Shown: positions 36,181 to 46,171, counted from the stretch's first letter. The stretch: DNA of 64,000 bases from Desmospora activa DSM 45169 (GCF_003046315.1 NZ_PZZP01000001.1:1612001-1676000), one strand, 5' to 3'. Notes: a model not told the origin generated them from the letters alone. A program made the numbers and translations.

Positions 36181-37143
36181 TTACGCGTGAAAACAGCGGA
36201 CAGTATGATTTTCGCTAAGTGTCGTCAATGCTGGTGATTCACCGCGACAGCGGTCGCTGGCTAATGGACAACGGGGATGAAACGCACAGCCGCTCGGCAT
36301 CTGCAACGGATTGGGAACCAGACCGACAATCGAATCCAACTCCTCCCGCCGCTCGTCCATTTTGGGGATCGATTGGAGCAATCCGCGGGTATACGGATGT
36401 TTGGGGTTGGCAAACAGCTCAAAAACCGGGGATTGTTCCACCACTTTGCCAGCGTACATCACAACCACCCGATCGGCCAATTCCGCCACCACCCCAAGAT
36501 CATGGGTAATCAAGATGACACCCGTCTCTTGTTCCTGATTTAGCTTTTTCATCATTTCTAAGATCTGCGCCTGAATCGTAACGTCTAGGGCGGTTGTGGG
36601 CTCATCGGCGATCAAAAGTTTGGGATTACATGATAAAGCCATGGCAATCATTACCCGTTGTCGCATTCCTCCCGACAACTGATGAGGAAATTGACGAATC
36701 ACTCGTTCCGGATGAGGAATGCCCACCCGGTTCAGCATCTCGATGCTTTTCTCCCTGGTCCGCGTCTGGTCCAATCCTTGATGAAGACGGATCACTTCCC
36801 CGATTTGATTGCCAATCGTAAAAACGGGGTTGAGAGATGTCATCGGTTCCTGAAAAATCATTGCGATTTCATTTCCGCGTAGCTTTCGCCGCTCTTTTTT
36901 ACTTAGCTTCAATAAGTCGCGATCATCAAAGAAGATTTCTCCTGCGGCCACTTGCCCATAATCAGGAAGCAGTCCCATGATCGAAAGCGAAGTAACGCTT
37001 TTTCCACAACCGGACTCTCCTACAATCGCCACAATTTCTCCGGGGTTTACCGTAAAAGAACAATCTCGGACCGATGGGATCATTCCTGCATCCGTCTGAA
37101 ATCGCACCTGTAAATCTTTTACTTCAAGTAAAGGAGTGGTCAC
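36181..37143 (-). CDS. Oligopeptide/dipeptide ABC transporter ATP-binding protein (OppD/DppD type)
   Basis: This 320-residue ATPase has Walker A ([13 protein letters not shown]), the signature [16 protein letters not shown], Walker B ([14 protein letters not shown]), and the C-terminal [14 protein letters not shown] cluster typical of peptide importers. It pairs with the OppF-type subunit. The start is GTG 37143 with AGGTGA 7 bases upstream, lying 6 bases past the permease stop. Confidence 0.92.
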   Translation of the reverse strand: MTTPLLEVKDLQVRFQTDAGMIPSVRDCSFTVNPGEIVAIVGESGCGKSVTSLSIMGLLPDYGQVAAGEIFFDDRDLLKLSKKERRKLRGNEIAMIFQEPMTSLNPVFTIGNQIGEVIRLHQGLDQTRTREKSIEMLNRVGIPHPERVIRQFPHQLSGGMRQRVMIAMALSCNPKLLIADEPTTALDVTIQAQILEMMKKLNQEQETGVILITHDLGVVAELADRVVVMYAGKVVEQSPVFELFANPKHPYTRGLLQSIPKMDERREELDSIVGLVPNPLQMPSGCAFHPRCPLASDRCRGESPALTTLSENHTVRCFHA

Positions 37144-37149
37144 ATTTTC

Positions 37150-38085
37150 TCACCTGCCATTCACCTTCATACGAGGGTCCAGCATATCACGCAACCAATC
37201 ACCGAGAAAGATAATGCCTAGAACCGTGATTGTGATGGCGATGCCTGGAAAGGTTGCTACCCACCAACTTGTGGCTAGATACTGCCTACCGTCACTCAAC
37301 ATGCCTCCCCAGGAAACCGTTGGCGGTTGAATTCCCAATCCGAGAAAACTGAGAGACGCTTCCATAATGATGGTTGTGGCAACACTTAAGGTAGAGATAA
37401 CGATAAAAGAAGAGAGGATGTTGGGTAGAATGTGAATCCCCATGATCCGCGTATGACTGGAACCGATCGACTTTGCCGCTCGCACAAAATCCCGTTCTTT
37501 AATGCTGAGAACCTCACCGCGGATCACCCGGGCGTAATTCACCCAGTTGGTTACGCCCAACACCAGGATCAGCGTTAATAAACCAGGTCCCATCACCGCC
37601 AGCACCATCAACATCAATAAGATATTGGGAATGGCGAGAAAGGAGTCGACCGTTCGCATGATGACCCGATCAATCCAGCCCCCGAAGTAGCCGGACAACA
37701 ACCCCAGCACTAAGCCGATGGCACCAGCCACCACCACCGAACATATCCCCACCAGCAACGATATCTGTGAACCATAAATGATGCGGCTCAACACATCCCG
37801 CCCCAGGTTATCCGTACCGAGGGGATGGTCGCCTGTCCCACCCTCAATCCACATCGGCGGCATCAATCGATCAGCAGCTTTGGTCGCCACTGGGTTATGT
37901 GGCGCAATCACATCGGCAAAAATGGCGACCAATACCACACTCAGGATGATCAGCAAGCCGATCGTGCCCGTTTTACTTTTTAACAATACACGTATCCAAC
38001 GTCTCCCGGTTTGAATCGGTTGACTGGTATCCTCGATCGTAGTCCCTTTCTCCGCCTGTTCTACGGACACTGACAAGCGTATCAC
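37150..38085 (-). CDS. Dipeptide/oligopeptide ABC transporter permease (DppC/OppC type)
   Basis: This protein of up to 311 residues has a cytoplasmic N-terminal tail, a first helix at about 40-60 (GLLIILSVVLVAIFADVI), then five helices. The permease loop reads YARVIRGEVLSIKERDFVRAAKSIGSS. The GTG at 38085 sits directly on GGGG, so TTG 38076, with GGGGGTGAT upstream, may be the true start; the protein changes by only three residues. It sits 6 bases after the other permease gene. Confidence 0.9.
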   Translation of the reverse strand: MIRLSVSVEQAEKGTTIEDTSQPIQTGRRWIRVLLKSKTGTIGLLIILSVVLVAIFADVIAPHNPVATKAADRLMPPMWIEGGTGDHPLGTDNLGRDVLSRIIYGSQISLLVGICSVVVAGAIGLVLGLLSGYFGGWIDRVIMRTVDSFLAIPNILLMLMVLAVMGPGLLTLILVLGVTNWVNYARVIRGEVLSIKERDFVRAAKSIGSSHTRIMGIHILPNILSSFIVISTLSVATTIIMEASLSFLGLGIQPPTVSWGGMLSDGRQYLATSWWVATFPGIAITITVLGIIFLGDWLRDMLDPRMKVNGR

Positions 38086-38091
38086 CCCCGT

Positions 38092-39006
38092 TCAATTGTA
38101 TTTAATGCGCGGATCCAGATAGCGATAGGTTAAATCGGCCAACAGATTGCCAAGAATGACAAACAGCGCAATCACAAATACCGCCGCCTGCACCAATGCC
38201 ATATCGCGAGTATTGACCGCCTGAATCAATAATTGGCCCATCCCCGGCCAAGAGAAGACCGTTTCCGTAATCAATGTGCCCCCGATTAGGGTAGACGTTT
38301 GTAAGGCCATAATCGTCACCACTGGAATCAGTGCATTTCGCAAAGCATGCTTATTGACCACAATGATTTCCATCAACCCTTTACTGCGAGCGGTACGGAT
38401 ATAATCCTGTCCCAGGATCTCCAACATACTGGACCGGATCAAGCGGGTCATCTCAGCGGCGATGCCCGTACCCAATGTGATCGCAGGCAACACCAGATGG
38501 AGAAACGTACCATGTCCGGAAACCGGGAATATTTTTAGCGTGACTGATAAAATCAAAATCAGCATAATACCCAGCCAAAAGTTGGGCATTGCCTTCCCCA
38601 AAACAGCTCCCCCGGTGATCAAAACATCCAAAAACGTATTTCGCTTAACCGCCGACAAAATCCCCAACGGAATCGATAACAACGTCGCGACGATCATGGA
38701 GGTGACGGCCAGCTCGATCGTGGCCGGAAGGCGTTCCAGCACAATCGGCAATGCGGGTTGATTGTAACGGAAAGACTCACCAAAATCCCCCTGAACCGCG
38801 TTTTTCAAAAAGCGAAAATACTGAACATGTAAGGGTTGATCTAAACCGAGAGCCTGAATCAGGTTGGCTCGATCTTCTTCGGTTGCCGTTTCCGGTAACA
38901 TCAAATCAACCGGATTCCCCGTTACATTCACCAAAATAAACACAATTAGGGAGATGATAAAGAGGACCGGAATCACTTGCAACAAACTTTTAAAAAAATA
39001 TTTCAC
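38092..39006 (-). CDS. Dipeptide/oligopeptide ABC transporter permease (DppB/OppB type)
   Basis: This 304-residue protein has six helices and the DppB pattern: an N-terminal helix, a long periplasmic-type loop (LMLPETATEEDRANLIQALG), the permease loop MTRLIRSSMLEILGQDYIRTA, and the C-terminal LADLTYRYLDPRIKY. The start is GTG 39006 with GGAGGTGA; the longer frame from 39036 runs through that ribosome site. Confidence 0.92.
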   Translation of the reverse strand: MKYFFKSLLQVIPVLFIISLIVFILVNVTGNPVDLMLPETATEEDRANLIQALGLDQPLHVQYFRFLKNAVQGDFGESFRYNQPALPIVLERLPATIELAVTSMIVATLLSIPLGILSAVKRNTFLDVLITGGAVLGKAMPNFWLGIMLILILSVTLKIFPVSGHGTFLHLVLPAITLGTGIAAEMTRLIRSSMLEILGQDYIRTARSKGLMEIIVVNKHALRNALIPVVTIMALQTSTLIGGTLITETVFSWPGMGQLLIQAVNTRDMALVQAAVFVIALFVILGNLLADLTYRYLDPRIKYN

Positions 39007-39174
39007 CGTCTCACCTCCAAAAAATGATTCTCTCAATCACTTGAATCCTATAAAACCGCATGGGTACCCCGGTTGATGTGGCTATGTCCTTGCCTGGAGG
39101 AATCGCCCCACCAACCTCGTTCCATCAAACATTAAGTACCCACATGAAGACAAAGCCACTGTCACTTCTGTTGT
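39007..39174 (-). other. Intergenic segment with interleaved complementary arms
   Basis: This gap separates the peptide-binding-protein gene from its permeases. On the minus strand GTGGCTTTGTC pairs with GACATAGCCAC (10 of 11), and GGGTAC pairs with GTACCC. The order is arm A, arm B, A-prime, B-prime, so only one stem or a pseudoknot can form. There is no T-run. It could tune permease expression relative to the binding protein. Confidence 0.35.
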
Positions 39175-40707
39175 TTACTTCAGTTCAATATCATCCGCGA
39201 TAATTAACTCATCCAAGCGAGGGTTAAAGTTAATCCGGTCATTCACCCCATAAATTCCTTTCACCTGATGCAGATAGATATGGGGACGATCCGCGGCCAC
39301 CAACTCTTGCACCTTTTGATACTGCTGTTCCCGTTCTTTTTCATCCATGTTCTCCATCGCTTGTTCCAGCAACTTCTCCACTTCTGCATTGTTATAATCC
39401 GTTTCCCCTTTAGCCACCTCAGGAGACAACCGTTCAAAAGCATATCCACCATCAAACATGGAATTTCCATAGCCGATCATATAGAGCTCGTCAAACTTTT
39501 TCCCTTGGTATTTCTCGTTGTATTTGCTCCACTCCAACATATCCAGCTTCACCTGAATTCCCACCTCAGACAGCATAGCCGCAATCATTTCCGCGATCTC
39601 CTTATCTTTGAGATAGCGGCCGTTGGTGGCACTCAAGGTCAGCTTCAATCCTTTTTCGAAACCAGCTTCTTTTAACAGCTGTTTCGCTTTTTTGGGATCA
39701 TATTCATATTTATCATACAATTTTGGGTTAGCCCCAAAAGTCCCCGGTGTTACCCGTGTTCGCGTCGGGGTTCCCGCCCCCTGCAAAATATTATCGGTGA
39801 TCGCTTGATTGTCGATCGCCAGCTCAATCGCTTCCCGCACTTTGGGATCTGCGGTTACATTCCCTTCACTCATCCGTACCACCAGCATCATCACCCGTTG
39901 GGTCGGCGCTTCCTGGACATGGGTTCCCTCATTGCCGTTGATACGCTCAATATCACTTGGAGGAGTATTTTCAACAATGTCAACGCCACCGGTCATCAAT
40001 TCTCCCACCCGAGTGGCTTCCTCTGGAATCGCGCGAAACACCACTTGATTCCATTTTGGTTTTTCTCCGAAATAATCATCGTATTTTTTCAATACGACCC
40101 GATCATCGCGAATCCATTCTTCAAACTGATAGGGGCCGGTTCCAACCGGTTGTTTTAAAAATTGGTCCCACCCCTCTTCTTCGATATATTTGGAGGGAAG
40201 CATACTGGAACCCAGGCGCGACAAGCGATTGAGCAGAACCGGATCCGGGTTGTGCGTAATAATCTCAACCGTGTGATCATCGATCACCTTTACCTCTTTG
40301 ATCTGCTTATAACTGGTATGCTCCAACAACGATTGATCCTTGGCTACACGTTCCAGCGAAAATTTTACATCCTCCGCCGTAAACGGATCTCCATTATGAA
40401 ACTTTACATTCTCTTTTAACTTGAATTCCCATGTCGTATCATTCTTTTGCTCCCAGGATTCAGCCAAATCCGGCTGCGGTTCCTGATTTTCGTCCAGTTT
40501 GATCAGATAATTAAACATATTGACGTGAATCGCTTCCGTCGATGTGTTGTTGTGATTATGGACATCAAAGCTAACCATATCGGCGCCTCGGGCAATCGTT
40601 AACACCTTTTCATTTCCCACAGCACCACTACCCCCGCTGTTACATCCTGTCAAAGTTAATGCAGCGGCAAGCACCATTGTAACGACCATCATGCCAAATC
40701 GTTTCAT
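39175..40707 (-). CDS. Peptide ABC transporter substrate-binding lipoprotein
   Basis: This 510-residue family 5 solute-binding protein has a lipobox at LTG-Cys22 and the motifs LAESWEQKNDTTWEFKLKENVKFHNGDPFTAEDVKFSLERV. It binds peptides or related compounds for the DppBCDF-type system encoded downstream. Its ATG overlaps the stop of the M20 gene (ATGA), with GAGGAGG before it, so hydrolase and transporter are translated together. Confidence 0.93.
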   Translation of the reverse strand: MKRFGMMVVTMVLAAALTLTGCNSGGSGAVGNEKVLTIARGADMVSFDVHNHNNTSTEAIHVNMFNYLIKLDENQEPQPDLAESWEQKNDTTWEFKLKENVKFHNGDPFTAEDVKFSLERVAKDQSLLEHTSYKQIKEVKVIDDHTVEIITHNPDPVLLNRLSRLGSSMLPSKYIEEEGWDQFLKQPVGTGPYQFEEWIRDDRVVLKKYDDYFGEKPKWNQVVFRAIPEEATRVGELMTGGVDIVENTPPSDIERINGNEGTHVQEAPTQRVMMLVVRMSEGNVTADPKVREAIELAIDNQAITDNILQGAGTPTRTRVTPGTFGANPKLYDKYEYDPKKAKQLLKEAGFEKGLKLTLSATNGRYLKDKEIAEMIAAMLSEVGIQVKLDMLEWSKYNEKYQGKKFDELYMIGYGNSMFDGGYAFERLSPEVAKGETDYNNAEVEKLLEQAMENMDEKEREQQYQKVQELVAADRPHIYLHQVKGIYGVNDRINFNPRLDELIIADDIELK

Positions 40708-41915
40708 GACAGGTCCTCCTCTTGATTTAAATAATCGTGCACAAACTGAGAGAAAAGCGCCACACCGATAGGCAACGCTGCTTCATCCAAGTTAAACATG
40801 GGATGATGTCCTGGATAGGTACACTGCTTAGCTTCATTTCGCACGCCCAAACGGAAAAAGACTCCTGGTACTTGTTGTGTAAAATAGGAAAAATCCTCTC
40901 CCCCCATCGTTGGCTTCACCATCTCATAGCGGTCGGAACCCAGCACGCGTGTCGCTGTGTGCTTCATCCGGTCCACCATCACACCATCATTGACGATTGA
41001 AGGGTAGCCCTTGTTATAGGTAAATTCATAGTCAGCGCCAAGGGCTGTCGTCACCCCTTTGATCACCTGTTCAATCCGTTCCGGCATTTGCTCCCGCACC
41101 AACGGATTGAGCGTTCGAACGGTACCGATCATGTTCACATCCGGTGCAATAATATTGCCCGCCGCTCCCCCCTGGATTTTGCCGATGGTGATTACCGCCG
41201 ATTCCAAGGGATCCATCTGTCTGCTGACGATATGTTGCAGTGCGGAAAGGACTTCTGCCGTCACACTGACAGAATCCACCGCTTGATGGGGTTGGGCAGC
41301 ATGTCCCCCTTTTCCAATAATTCGGATCAAAATTTCATCCGCAGCGGCACAACCAACCCCTTTCACCAAAGTGATGCGGCCCGTCGGGATTGTGGTGTTC
41401 ACATGTAATCCAATAATGGCGTCCACCGGCGGATCCTGTAAAACTCCGTCTTGGATCATCACTTCGGCTCCTCCTAAACCTTCTTCCGCCGGTTGAAAGA
41501 TAAATTTTACACTTCCTCTCGCAATCTTAGCCTGTTGCGAGAGAAACTGTGCCGTTCCCATCAGGATGCTGGTATGGGCATCATGGCCGCAAACATGAGC
41601 TTTGCCTGGAATGGTGGAACGATAGGCGATTTCCTTTTGATCTTGAATCGGCAGTGCATCCATATCGGCACGAATCCCAATGCAAGGTCCCGGCTCTTTC
41701 CCCCGCAGCAAGCCGACAACACCGGTTTTGCCAACGCCTCTTTTCACCTCCAACCCCAAACTCTCCAAATGATCCGCAACTATTGCCGCCGTTCGCTCTT
41801 CTTCAAACCCCAGTTCAGGGTGTCGATGAAAATCGCGACGCCATGCCGTCAATTCACCTTGCAGTTGACAGGCTTTCTGCAAAAATGGTGAACCGGCTTC
41901 AATCGATGGCATCAT
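40704..41915 (-). CDS. M20D-family amidohydrolase
   Basis: This 403-residue enzyme has FHRHPELGFEEERTA, IRADMDALPIQDQ, HVCGHDAHTSILMGTAQFL, QPAEEGLGGAEVMIQDGV and TMGGEDFSYFTQQVPG, all metal-site motifs of the aminoacylase/IAA-amino-acid-hydrolase group. It sits between a dipeptidase-type gene and the binding-protein gene with ATGA overlaps at both ends. It probably deacylates or cleaves what the ABC system imports. Confidence 0.92.
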   Translation of the reverse strand: MMPSIEAGSPFLQKACQLQGELTAWRRDFHRHPELGFEEERTAAIVADHLESLGLEVKRGVGKTGVVGLLRGKEPGPCIGIRADMDALPIQDQKEIAYRSTIPGKAHVCGHDAHTSILMGTAQFLSQQAKIARGSVKFIFQPAEEGLGGAEVMIQDGVLQDPPVDAIIGLHVNTTIPTGRITLVKGVGCAAADEILIRIIGKGGHAAQPHQAVDSVSVTAEVLSALQHIVSRQMDPLESAVITIGKIQGGAAGNIIAPDVNMIGTVRTLNPLVREQMPERIEQVIKGVTTALGADYEFTYNKGYPSIVNDGVMVDRMKHTATRVLGSDRYEMVKPTMGGEDFSYFTQQVPGVFFRLGVRNEAKQCTYPGHHPMFNLDEAALPIGVALFSQFVHDYLNQEEDLS

Positions 41916-43279
41916 CCATTCGCCCCTTTCGCCTCTCGCTGAGCAAAATCTTCGATAATAGCCGCAATATGTTTAATGCCTTGTACATAGTCCTCTACGA
42001 AAATATTTTCATTGGGAGCATGATTGTTGGAAGCAAAATGACCCACGCCCACCGATACCGCCGGAATTCCTCGTTTTTGACACAATGAGTACATCGGTCC
42101 TGTTCCCGGTGACATCGGCATCACAACTGGATCCGTCTGATAGACCTGGCGGGCCGTTGTCCGTACGGTATCCACCAAGGGATCGCTTGGACTGGTTTTA
42201 GCTGGATGTTCAAGGCTATACGGAATGATATCAATATCCTCAAAACCATGCTGATCCAGATGGGTGCGCAAATGGGTTAAAATCTCCTCCGGATCTTGCT
42301 CAGGAACAAGGCGAAAATCCAGTTTCACTCTTGCTTCTGCCGGTAAAACCGTTTTGGCTCCCGTCCCCGTATAGCCGGATTCAAATCCGCAAATCGTACA
42401 AGTGGGTTGAAAAATCAGTTTTTCTTTTAAATCGAAACCAGATAATTCGGACAAAAAGGACTCAAGTTCCAGATGTTGCAATGTTTCCTTTTCCTCGTAT
42501 TCCATCTGATCCAAGATCTGCTTTTCCAGATGATCCGGCGGTAACACATTGTCATAAAAGCCGGGGATGCAAACTTTTTCATCTGGAGTTTTTAATGTTG
42601 ACAACGCCCACACTAAGCGCCATGCGGGATTTTCAATAATGGCTGCCGTCGATGAATGCAGATCCGTATTTGCCCCACGGCAAACCAGTTCGACATAACA
42701 CATCCCCTTCACGCCGAGGGAGATTTGAGGACGGTTGTTCGCGTTTTTATATCCAAACTCCCACAAGCAGCCATCGGCATGAAGCCGATCCCCGTGTTTC
42801 TCGATAAACTCTTCCAGATGGACACTCCCAATCTCCTCTTCCCCTTCAACAATAAACTTGATCGATAACGGCAGTTCCCCTCTCACCTGTTGATAGGCAT
42901 GAATCGCCGCCAGGCGTGCCATCAAGTTGCCTTTGTTATCCGCGACTCCCCGCGCAACCATTTTACCGTCATGGATCTCCGCGCCAAAAGGAGGATAATC
43001 CCACAGCTCAACCGGATCTTCCGGCTGAACATCATAATGGTTATAAAAGGATAATGTTTTTAAGCCTTCTTTGCCGAAAGTCCCTAATATCACTGGATAT
43101 CCGGAAGTTTCAATCAACTCCGCTTGTCCACCAATGGTATGAATCGCATCGAGCACCATTTTCGCCGTCTCATCCATTCCCCGATTTTGGGCGGCTACAC
43201 TGGGCTGTCGGCAAATCTCCTGCAACCAGCGGATATATTGAGCTTGATTTTGCTCAATATAGTGAAACACATCTTCCAT
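41912..43279 (-). CDS. M20-family dipeptidase
   Basis: This 455-residue enzyme is of the dipeptidase/carnosinase-like M20 group. YNHYDVQPEDPVELWDYPPF and GVADNKGN supply the first metal ligands, GEEEIGSVHLEEFI supplies the general-base glutamate pair, and PGTGPMY and HAPNENIFVEDY are typical late motifs. It is the first gene of the seven-gene peptide operon, with GGGGAGGAG before the ATG. It would split imported dipeptides. Confidence 0.92.
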   Translation of the reverse strand: MEDVFHYIEQNQAQYIRWLQEICRQPSVAAQNRGMDETAKMVLDAIHTIGGQAELIETSGYPVILGTFGKEGLKTLSFYNHYDVQPEDPVELWDYPPFGAEIHDGKMVARGVADNKGNLMARLAAIHAYQQVRGELPLSIKFIVEGEEEIGSVHLEEFIEKHGDRLHADGCLWEFGYKNANNRPQISLGVKGMCYVELVCRGANTDLHSSTAAIIENPAWRLVWALSTLKTPDEKVCIPGFYDNVLPPDHLEKQILDQMEYEEKETLQHLELESFLSELSGFDLKEKLIFQPTCTICGFESGYTGTGAKTVLPAEARVKLDFRLVPEQDPEEILTHLRTHLDQHGFEDIDIIPYSLEHPAKTSPSDPLVDTVRTTARQVYQTDPVVMPMSPGTGPMYSLCQKRGIPAVSVGVGHFASNNHAPNENIFVEDYVQGIKHIAAIIEDFAQREAKGANG

Positions 43280-43321
43280 GGAAACTCCTCCCCTCCAATC
43301 AAGTTCTTGTCAATTGTTTTT

Positions 43322-43382
43322 AGGAATAGTTCCTTAAGTAATCCGTTTATGCTAGTATAGGGATAACGAATTATTATGTCAA
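43322..43382 (-). promoter_or_regulatory. Promoter of the M20/Dpp operon with downstream palindrome
   Basis: TTGACA (43377-43382) and TATACT (43354-43359) are 17 bases apart on the minus strand. AGGAA-TAG-TTCCT (43322-43334) lies about 15-25 bases past the expected start site and may be an operator. The regulator encoded at 44748 is the natural candidate. Confidence 0.65.
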
Positions 43383-43428
43383 TTACAAATAGCCCCTAAA
43401 TGAAAGCCATAAAAAGGAGACGAAACCG

Positions 43429-44730
43429 ATGATTGACGAGATCAGCAAAAGAGTAAATGAACTAACTCCCACTATGGTCGAATGGCGCCGAGACTTTCAT
43501 CGCTATGCAGAAAGCGGTTGGGTAGAGTTTCGTACCGCTTCCAAGGTAGCTGCCTTATTGACTGATTGGGGGTTTGAAGTACAGGCCGGTCGAGAAGTAA
43601 TCAAGGAAGAGGCGCGTATGGGCGTTCCATCTCCATCTTTTTTGGAGCAAGAGGAGCGACGAGCATTAAAGCAAGGGGCGATTGCGGAGTGGCTTCCTCA
43701 TTTTTCCGGCGGATTTACCGGCGTTGTCGGTATTCTTGACGGCGGGCGTCCCGGTCCTGTTGTCGCGCTGCGATTTGATATGGATGCCTTAGATATACAG
43801 GAATCGACAGAAGCAGATCACCTTCCCGTACAGCAACATTTTTCCTCCGTCAACCCTAATATGATGCACGCCTGCGGTCATGATGCCCACACCACCATCG
43901 GTCTGGGAATCGCCCAGATATTGTCGCAGATGAAAGATCGTATCAAGGGTCGTATCAAGCTGATCTTTCAACCCGCCGAAGAAGGAGTGCGTGGAGCCAA
44001 ATCGATGGTAGAAGCGGGTGTGCTTGACGATGTGGATCGCTTTTTTGCAGCCCATGTCGGGACCGGTGTTCCTTTGGGAGAGGTGATTTGCGGAGCCCGT
44101 GGGTATCTCGCTACCACCAAATTGGATATCACCTATACCGGTCGCGCCTCCCATGCCGGTGGCCGTCCGGAACACGGACAAAACGCGTTGTTGGCTGCCG
44201 CTACCGCTACACTCAATCTGCATAGCCTTCCTCAGCACAGCGGTGGTGCTTCCCGGATCAATGTCGGTGTTCTACAGGCGGGAAGCGGGCGTAACATCAT
44301 CCCTGCGTCAGCGTTGTTGAAGGTGGAGACACGGGGAGAGACGAGCGAAATCAATCATTTTATGTATGAGCGGGCACTACAAGTCATCCAAACGGCGGCG
44401 GCCATGCACAACGTCAAGGAAGAGATCAAAATGATGGGTGCCGCCCAGAGCAGCGATCCCAGTCCGCAGTTGCTATCCTTTATTCGCACCCAAGCAGAAC
44501 GGGTAAACGGAATAGAAACAATCACGGAAACCCGTCAAGCCGGAGGTTCAGAAGACGCCACCTATATGATGGAGCGGGTGAAGCAACGTGGGGGGCTCGC
44601 CTCTTATCTCGTTTTTGGCACCACCTTGGCAGCGGAACATCACAACGAAAAATTTGATATCGATGAACAGGTGTTGCCACTTGCCGCCAAGACGCTCGCG
44701 GTGTGTGCACTCCATGCGGATGAGAGTTAA
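43429..44730 (+). CDS. M20D-family amidohydrolase (AbgB-like)
   Basis: This 433-residue enzyme is longer at its N-terminus than the other M20D copies (FHRYAESGWVEFRTASKVA, then an insert up to LPHFSGGFTGVVGILDGG), as in AbgB-type aminobenzoyl-glutamate hydrolases. LRFDMDALDIQ, MHACGHDAHTTIG, QPAEEGVRGAKSMVEAGV and AGGSEDATYMMERV provide the metal site. AAAGGAG precedes the ATG. It diverges from the peptide operon and is followed 17 bases later by a regulator. Confidence 0.9.
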   Translation: MIDEISKRVNELTPTMVEWRRDFHRYAESGWVEFRTASKVAALLTDWGFEVQAGREVIKEEARMGVPSPSFLEQEERRALKQGAIAEWLPHFSGGFTGVVGILDGGRPGPVVALRFDMDALDIQESTEADHLPVQQHFSSVNPNMMHACGHDAHTTIGLGIAQILSQMKDRIKGRIKLIFQPAEEGVRGAKSMVEAGVLDDVDRFFAAHVGTGVPLGEVICGARGYLATTKLDITYTGRASHAGGRPEHGQNALLAAATATLNLHSLPQHSGGASRINVGVLQAGSGRNIIPASALLKVETRGETSEINHFMYERALQVIQTAAAMHNVKEEIKMMGAAQSSDPSPQLLSFIRTQAERVNGIETITETRQAGGSEDATYMMERVKQRGGLASYLVFGTTLAAEHHNEKFDIDEQVLPLAAKTLAVCALHADES

Positions 44731-44747
44731 GCACAAAGGGGGAACCC

Positions 44748-46055
44748 ATGAAAACACGAGTAGGAATCGTCGGTCCACAAGATTCTGTGGATCTCATCTG
44801 TGAAGTCGGTCGTGAATTTGCCGATGATTTAACGGTTTTACCCTTTATCTATCAAAACGTAGAGGAAACCAACGCCATCATCCAACAATATGAACACCAA
44901 ATTGATATTTGGGTCTTCTCCGGCCAAGCCCCCTTTGCAATCGCACAAGAAAGCGGCTTAAAGCAACAATTCCTCTTTCCTCCGATGGAAGGGGCCGGTT
45001 TGATGAAATCCCTGTTGGAAATCGGATACCGTGATCAAAAAAATCTGCTCCGCCTCAGTTTTGATACCCTCTCCCGGCTGGAAGTCATGGAGGCGTATAC
45101 TGAGCTGGGGTTGTCGAGCGAGCAGCTTCACCTTCTCCCCTATAGCGGCTATAAACCGGCAGCGGAATTGATTGATTTTCATCATTCGCTGTTTATCAAC
45201 AGGCAGGTGGATGCATGTGTCACCTGCCTACATTCGGTATATGAAGAGTTAAAGCGCCGGGGTGTTCCTGTGTATCGCATCACCAAAACTAGAGGCAGTA
45301 TTCGGCGAATGTTGAGCATGGCTCTACAACAGGGAGAAACGCTTCATTTCAAAAAATCACAGATCGCAGTCTTATTGATCCAGATCGGTGGGATGGATCA
45401 GTTGATCTCTCAAAATACCCTCTCTTACGATATCCATCGACTCCATCTACGATTGCAGGAAACCGTTCTCGAATATACCGAATCCATCTCTGGTTCATTT
45501 ATCGCTTTAGGGAGCGAAAAATTCCTCCTCTTTTCTACCAGGGGCAGCCTGGAGAGCGGTGAAACTTCTCCTGCGTTATTGCCGGAGAGGCTGGCTGTCG
45601 TTACCGACTTATCTACAAATGTCGGGGTGGGCTACGGCAACACCGCCTTATCTGCAGAGCAAAACGCACAGCTCGCCCTTCTGCATGCGCAGAATTACGG
45701 TCCTTGCAGCACGTTTATGGTGGATGACAACAATCAAATCGAAGGTCCACTCGAAAGCCCAAACCGGCTCTCTTTCGGTTACCGGACGGAGAGCAAAGCA
45801 ATCCGAGAAAAATTGAAAGAAGCAAAAATCACCATTAAAACGTATAGCAAACTGTTGTCTGTACAAAACAGCAGTCATCACCACTCCATCACATCATCCG
45901 ATGTGGCCGCGTGGCTAAAGATGACTCAACGAAACGCTCGCCGCATTTTGCATGAACTAGAACAGCACAGCCTTGCAGAAGTAATCGGGGAAGAAGCACC
46001 ACCCGCCCGGGGAAGACCGCGAAAAATATACCGGATAAAGGAAGAATGTGAATGA
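44748..46055 (+). CDS. Transcriptional regulator with sensor and C-terminal HTH domains
   Basis: This 435-residue protein has an N-terminal two-lobed sensor-like region (about 1-190; MKTRVGIVGPQDSVDLICEV, IDIWVFSGQAPFAIA), a central GGDEF/cyclase-like region (about 200-330; IAVLLIQIGGMDQL, VGVGYGNTALSAEQNAQLAL), and a winged helix near the C-terminus (about 375-430; ITSSDVAAWLKMTQRNARRI, ARGRPRKIYRI). I recognise the architecture from M20-linked operons of Bacilli but can give no name. It likely senses a peptide or acyl amino acid and controls both divergent operons. AAAGGGGG precedes the ATG. Confidence 0.8.
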   Translation: MKTRVGIVGPQDSVDLICEVGREFADDLTVLPFIYQNVEETNAIIQQYEHQIDIWVFSGQAPFAIAQESGLKQQFLFPPMEGAGLMKSLLEIGYRDQKNLLRLSFDTLSRLEVMEAYTELGLSSEQLHLLPYSGYKPAAELIDFHHSLFINRQVDACVTCLHSVYEELKRRGVPVYRITKTRGSIRRMLSMALQQGETLHFKKSQIAVLLIQIGGMDQLISQNTLSYDIHRLHLRLQETVLEYTESISGSFIALGSEKFLLFSTRGSLESGETSPALLPERLAVVTDLSTNVGVGYGNTALSAEQNAQLALLHAQNYGPCSTFMVDDNNQIEGPLESPNRLSFGYRTESKAIREKLKEAKITIKTYSKLLSVQNSSHHHSITSSDVAAWLKMTQRNARRILHELEQHSLAEVIGEEAPPARGRPRKIYRIKEECE

Positions 46056-46138
46056 ACGCTCGCCGCAATATGAAAGCGATTTCTCTCATCGAACGGTTAG
46101 CCCTTCATCGCTGAAAGAGAAACTACTTTGTAACAACT

Positions 46139-46171
46139 CAGCACCTGATAACGGGTGCTGTTTATTTGTTT
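46139..46171 (+). terminator. Terminator after the M20-linked regulator
   Basis: CAGCACC and GGTGCTG pair across an 8-base loop, followed by TTTATTTGTTT. Confidence 0.75.
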
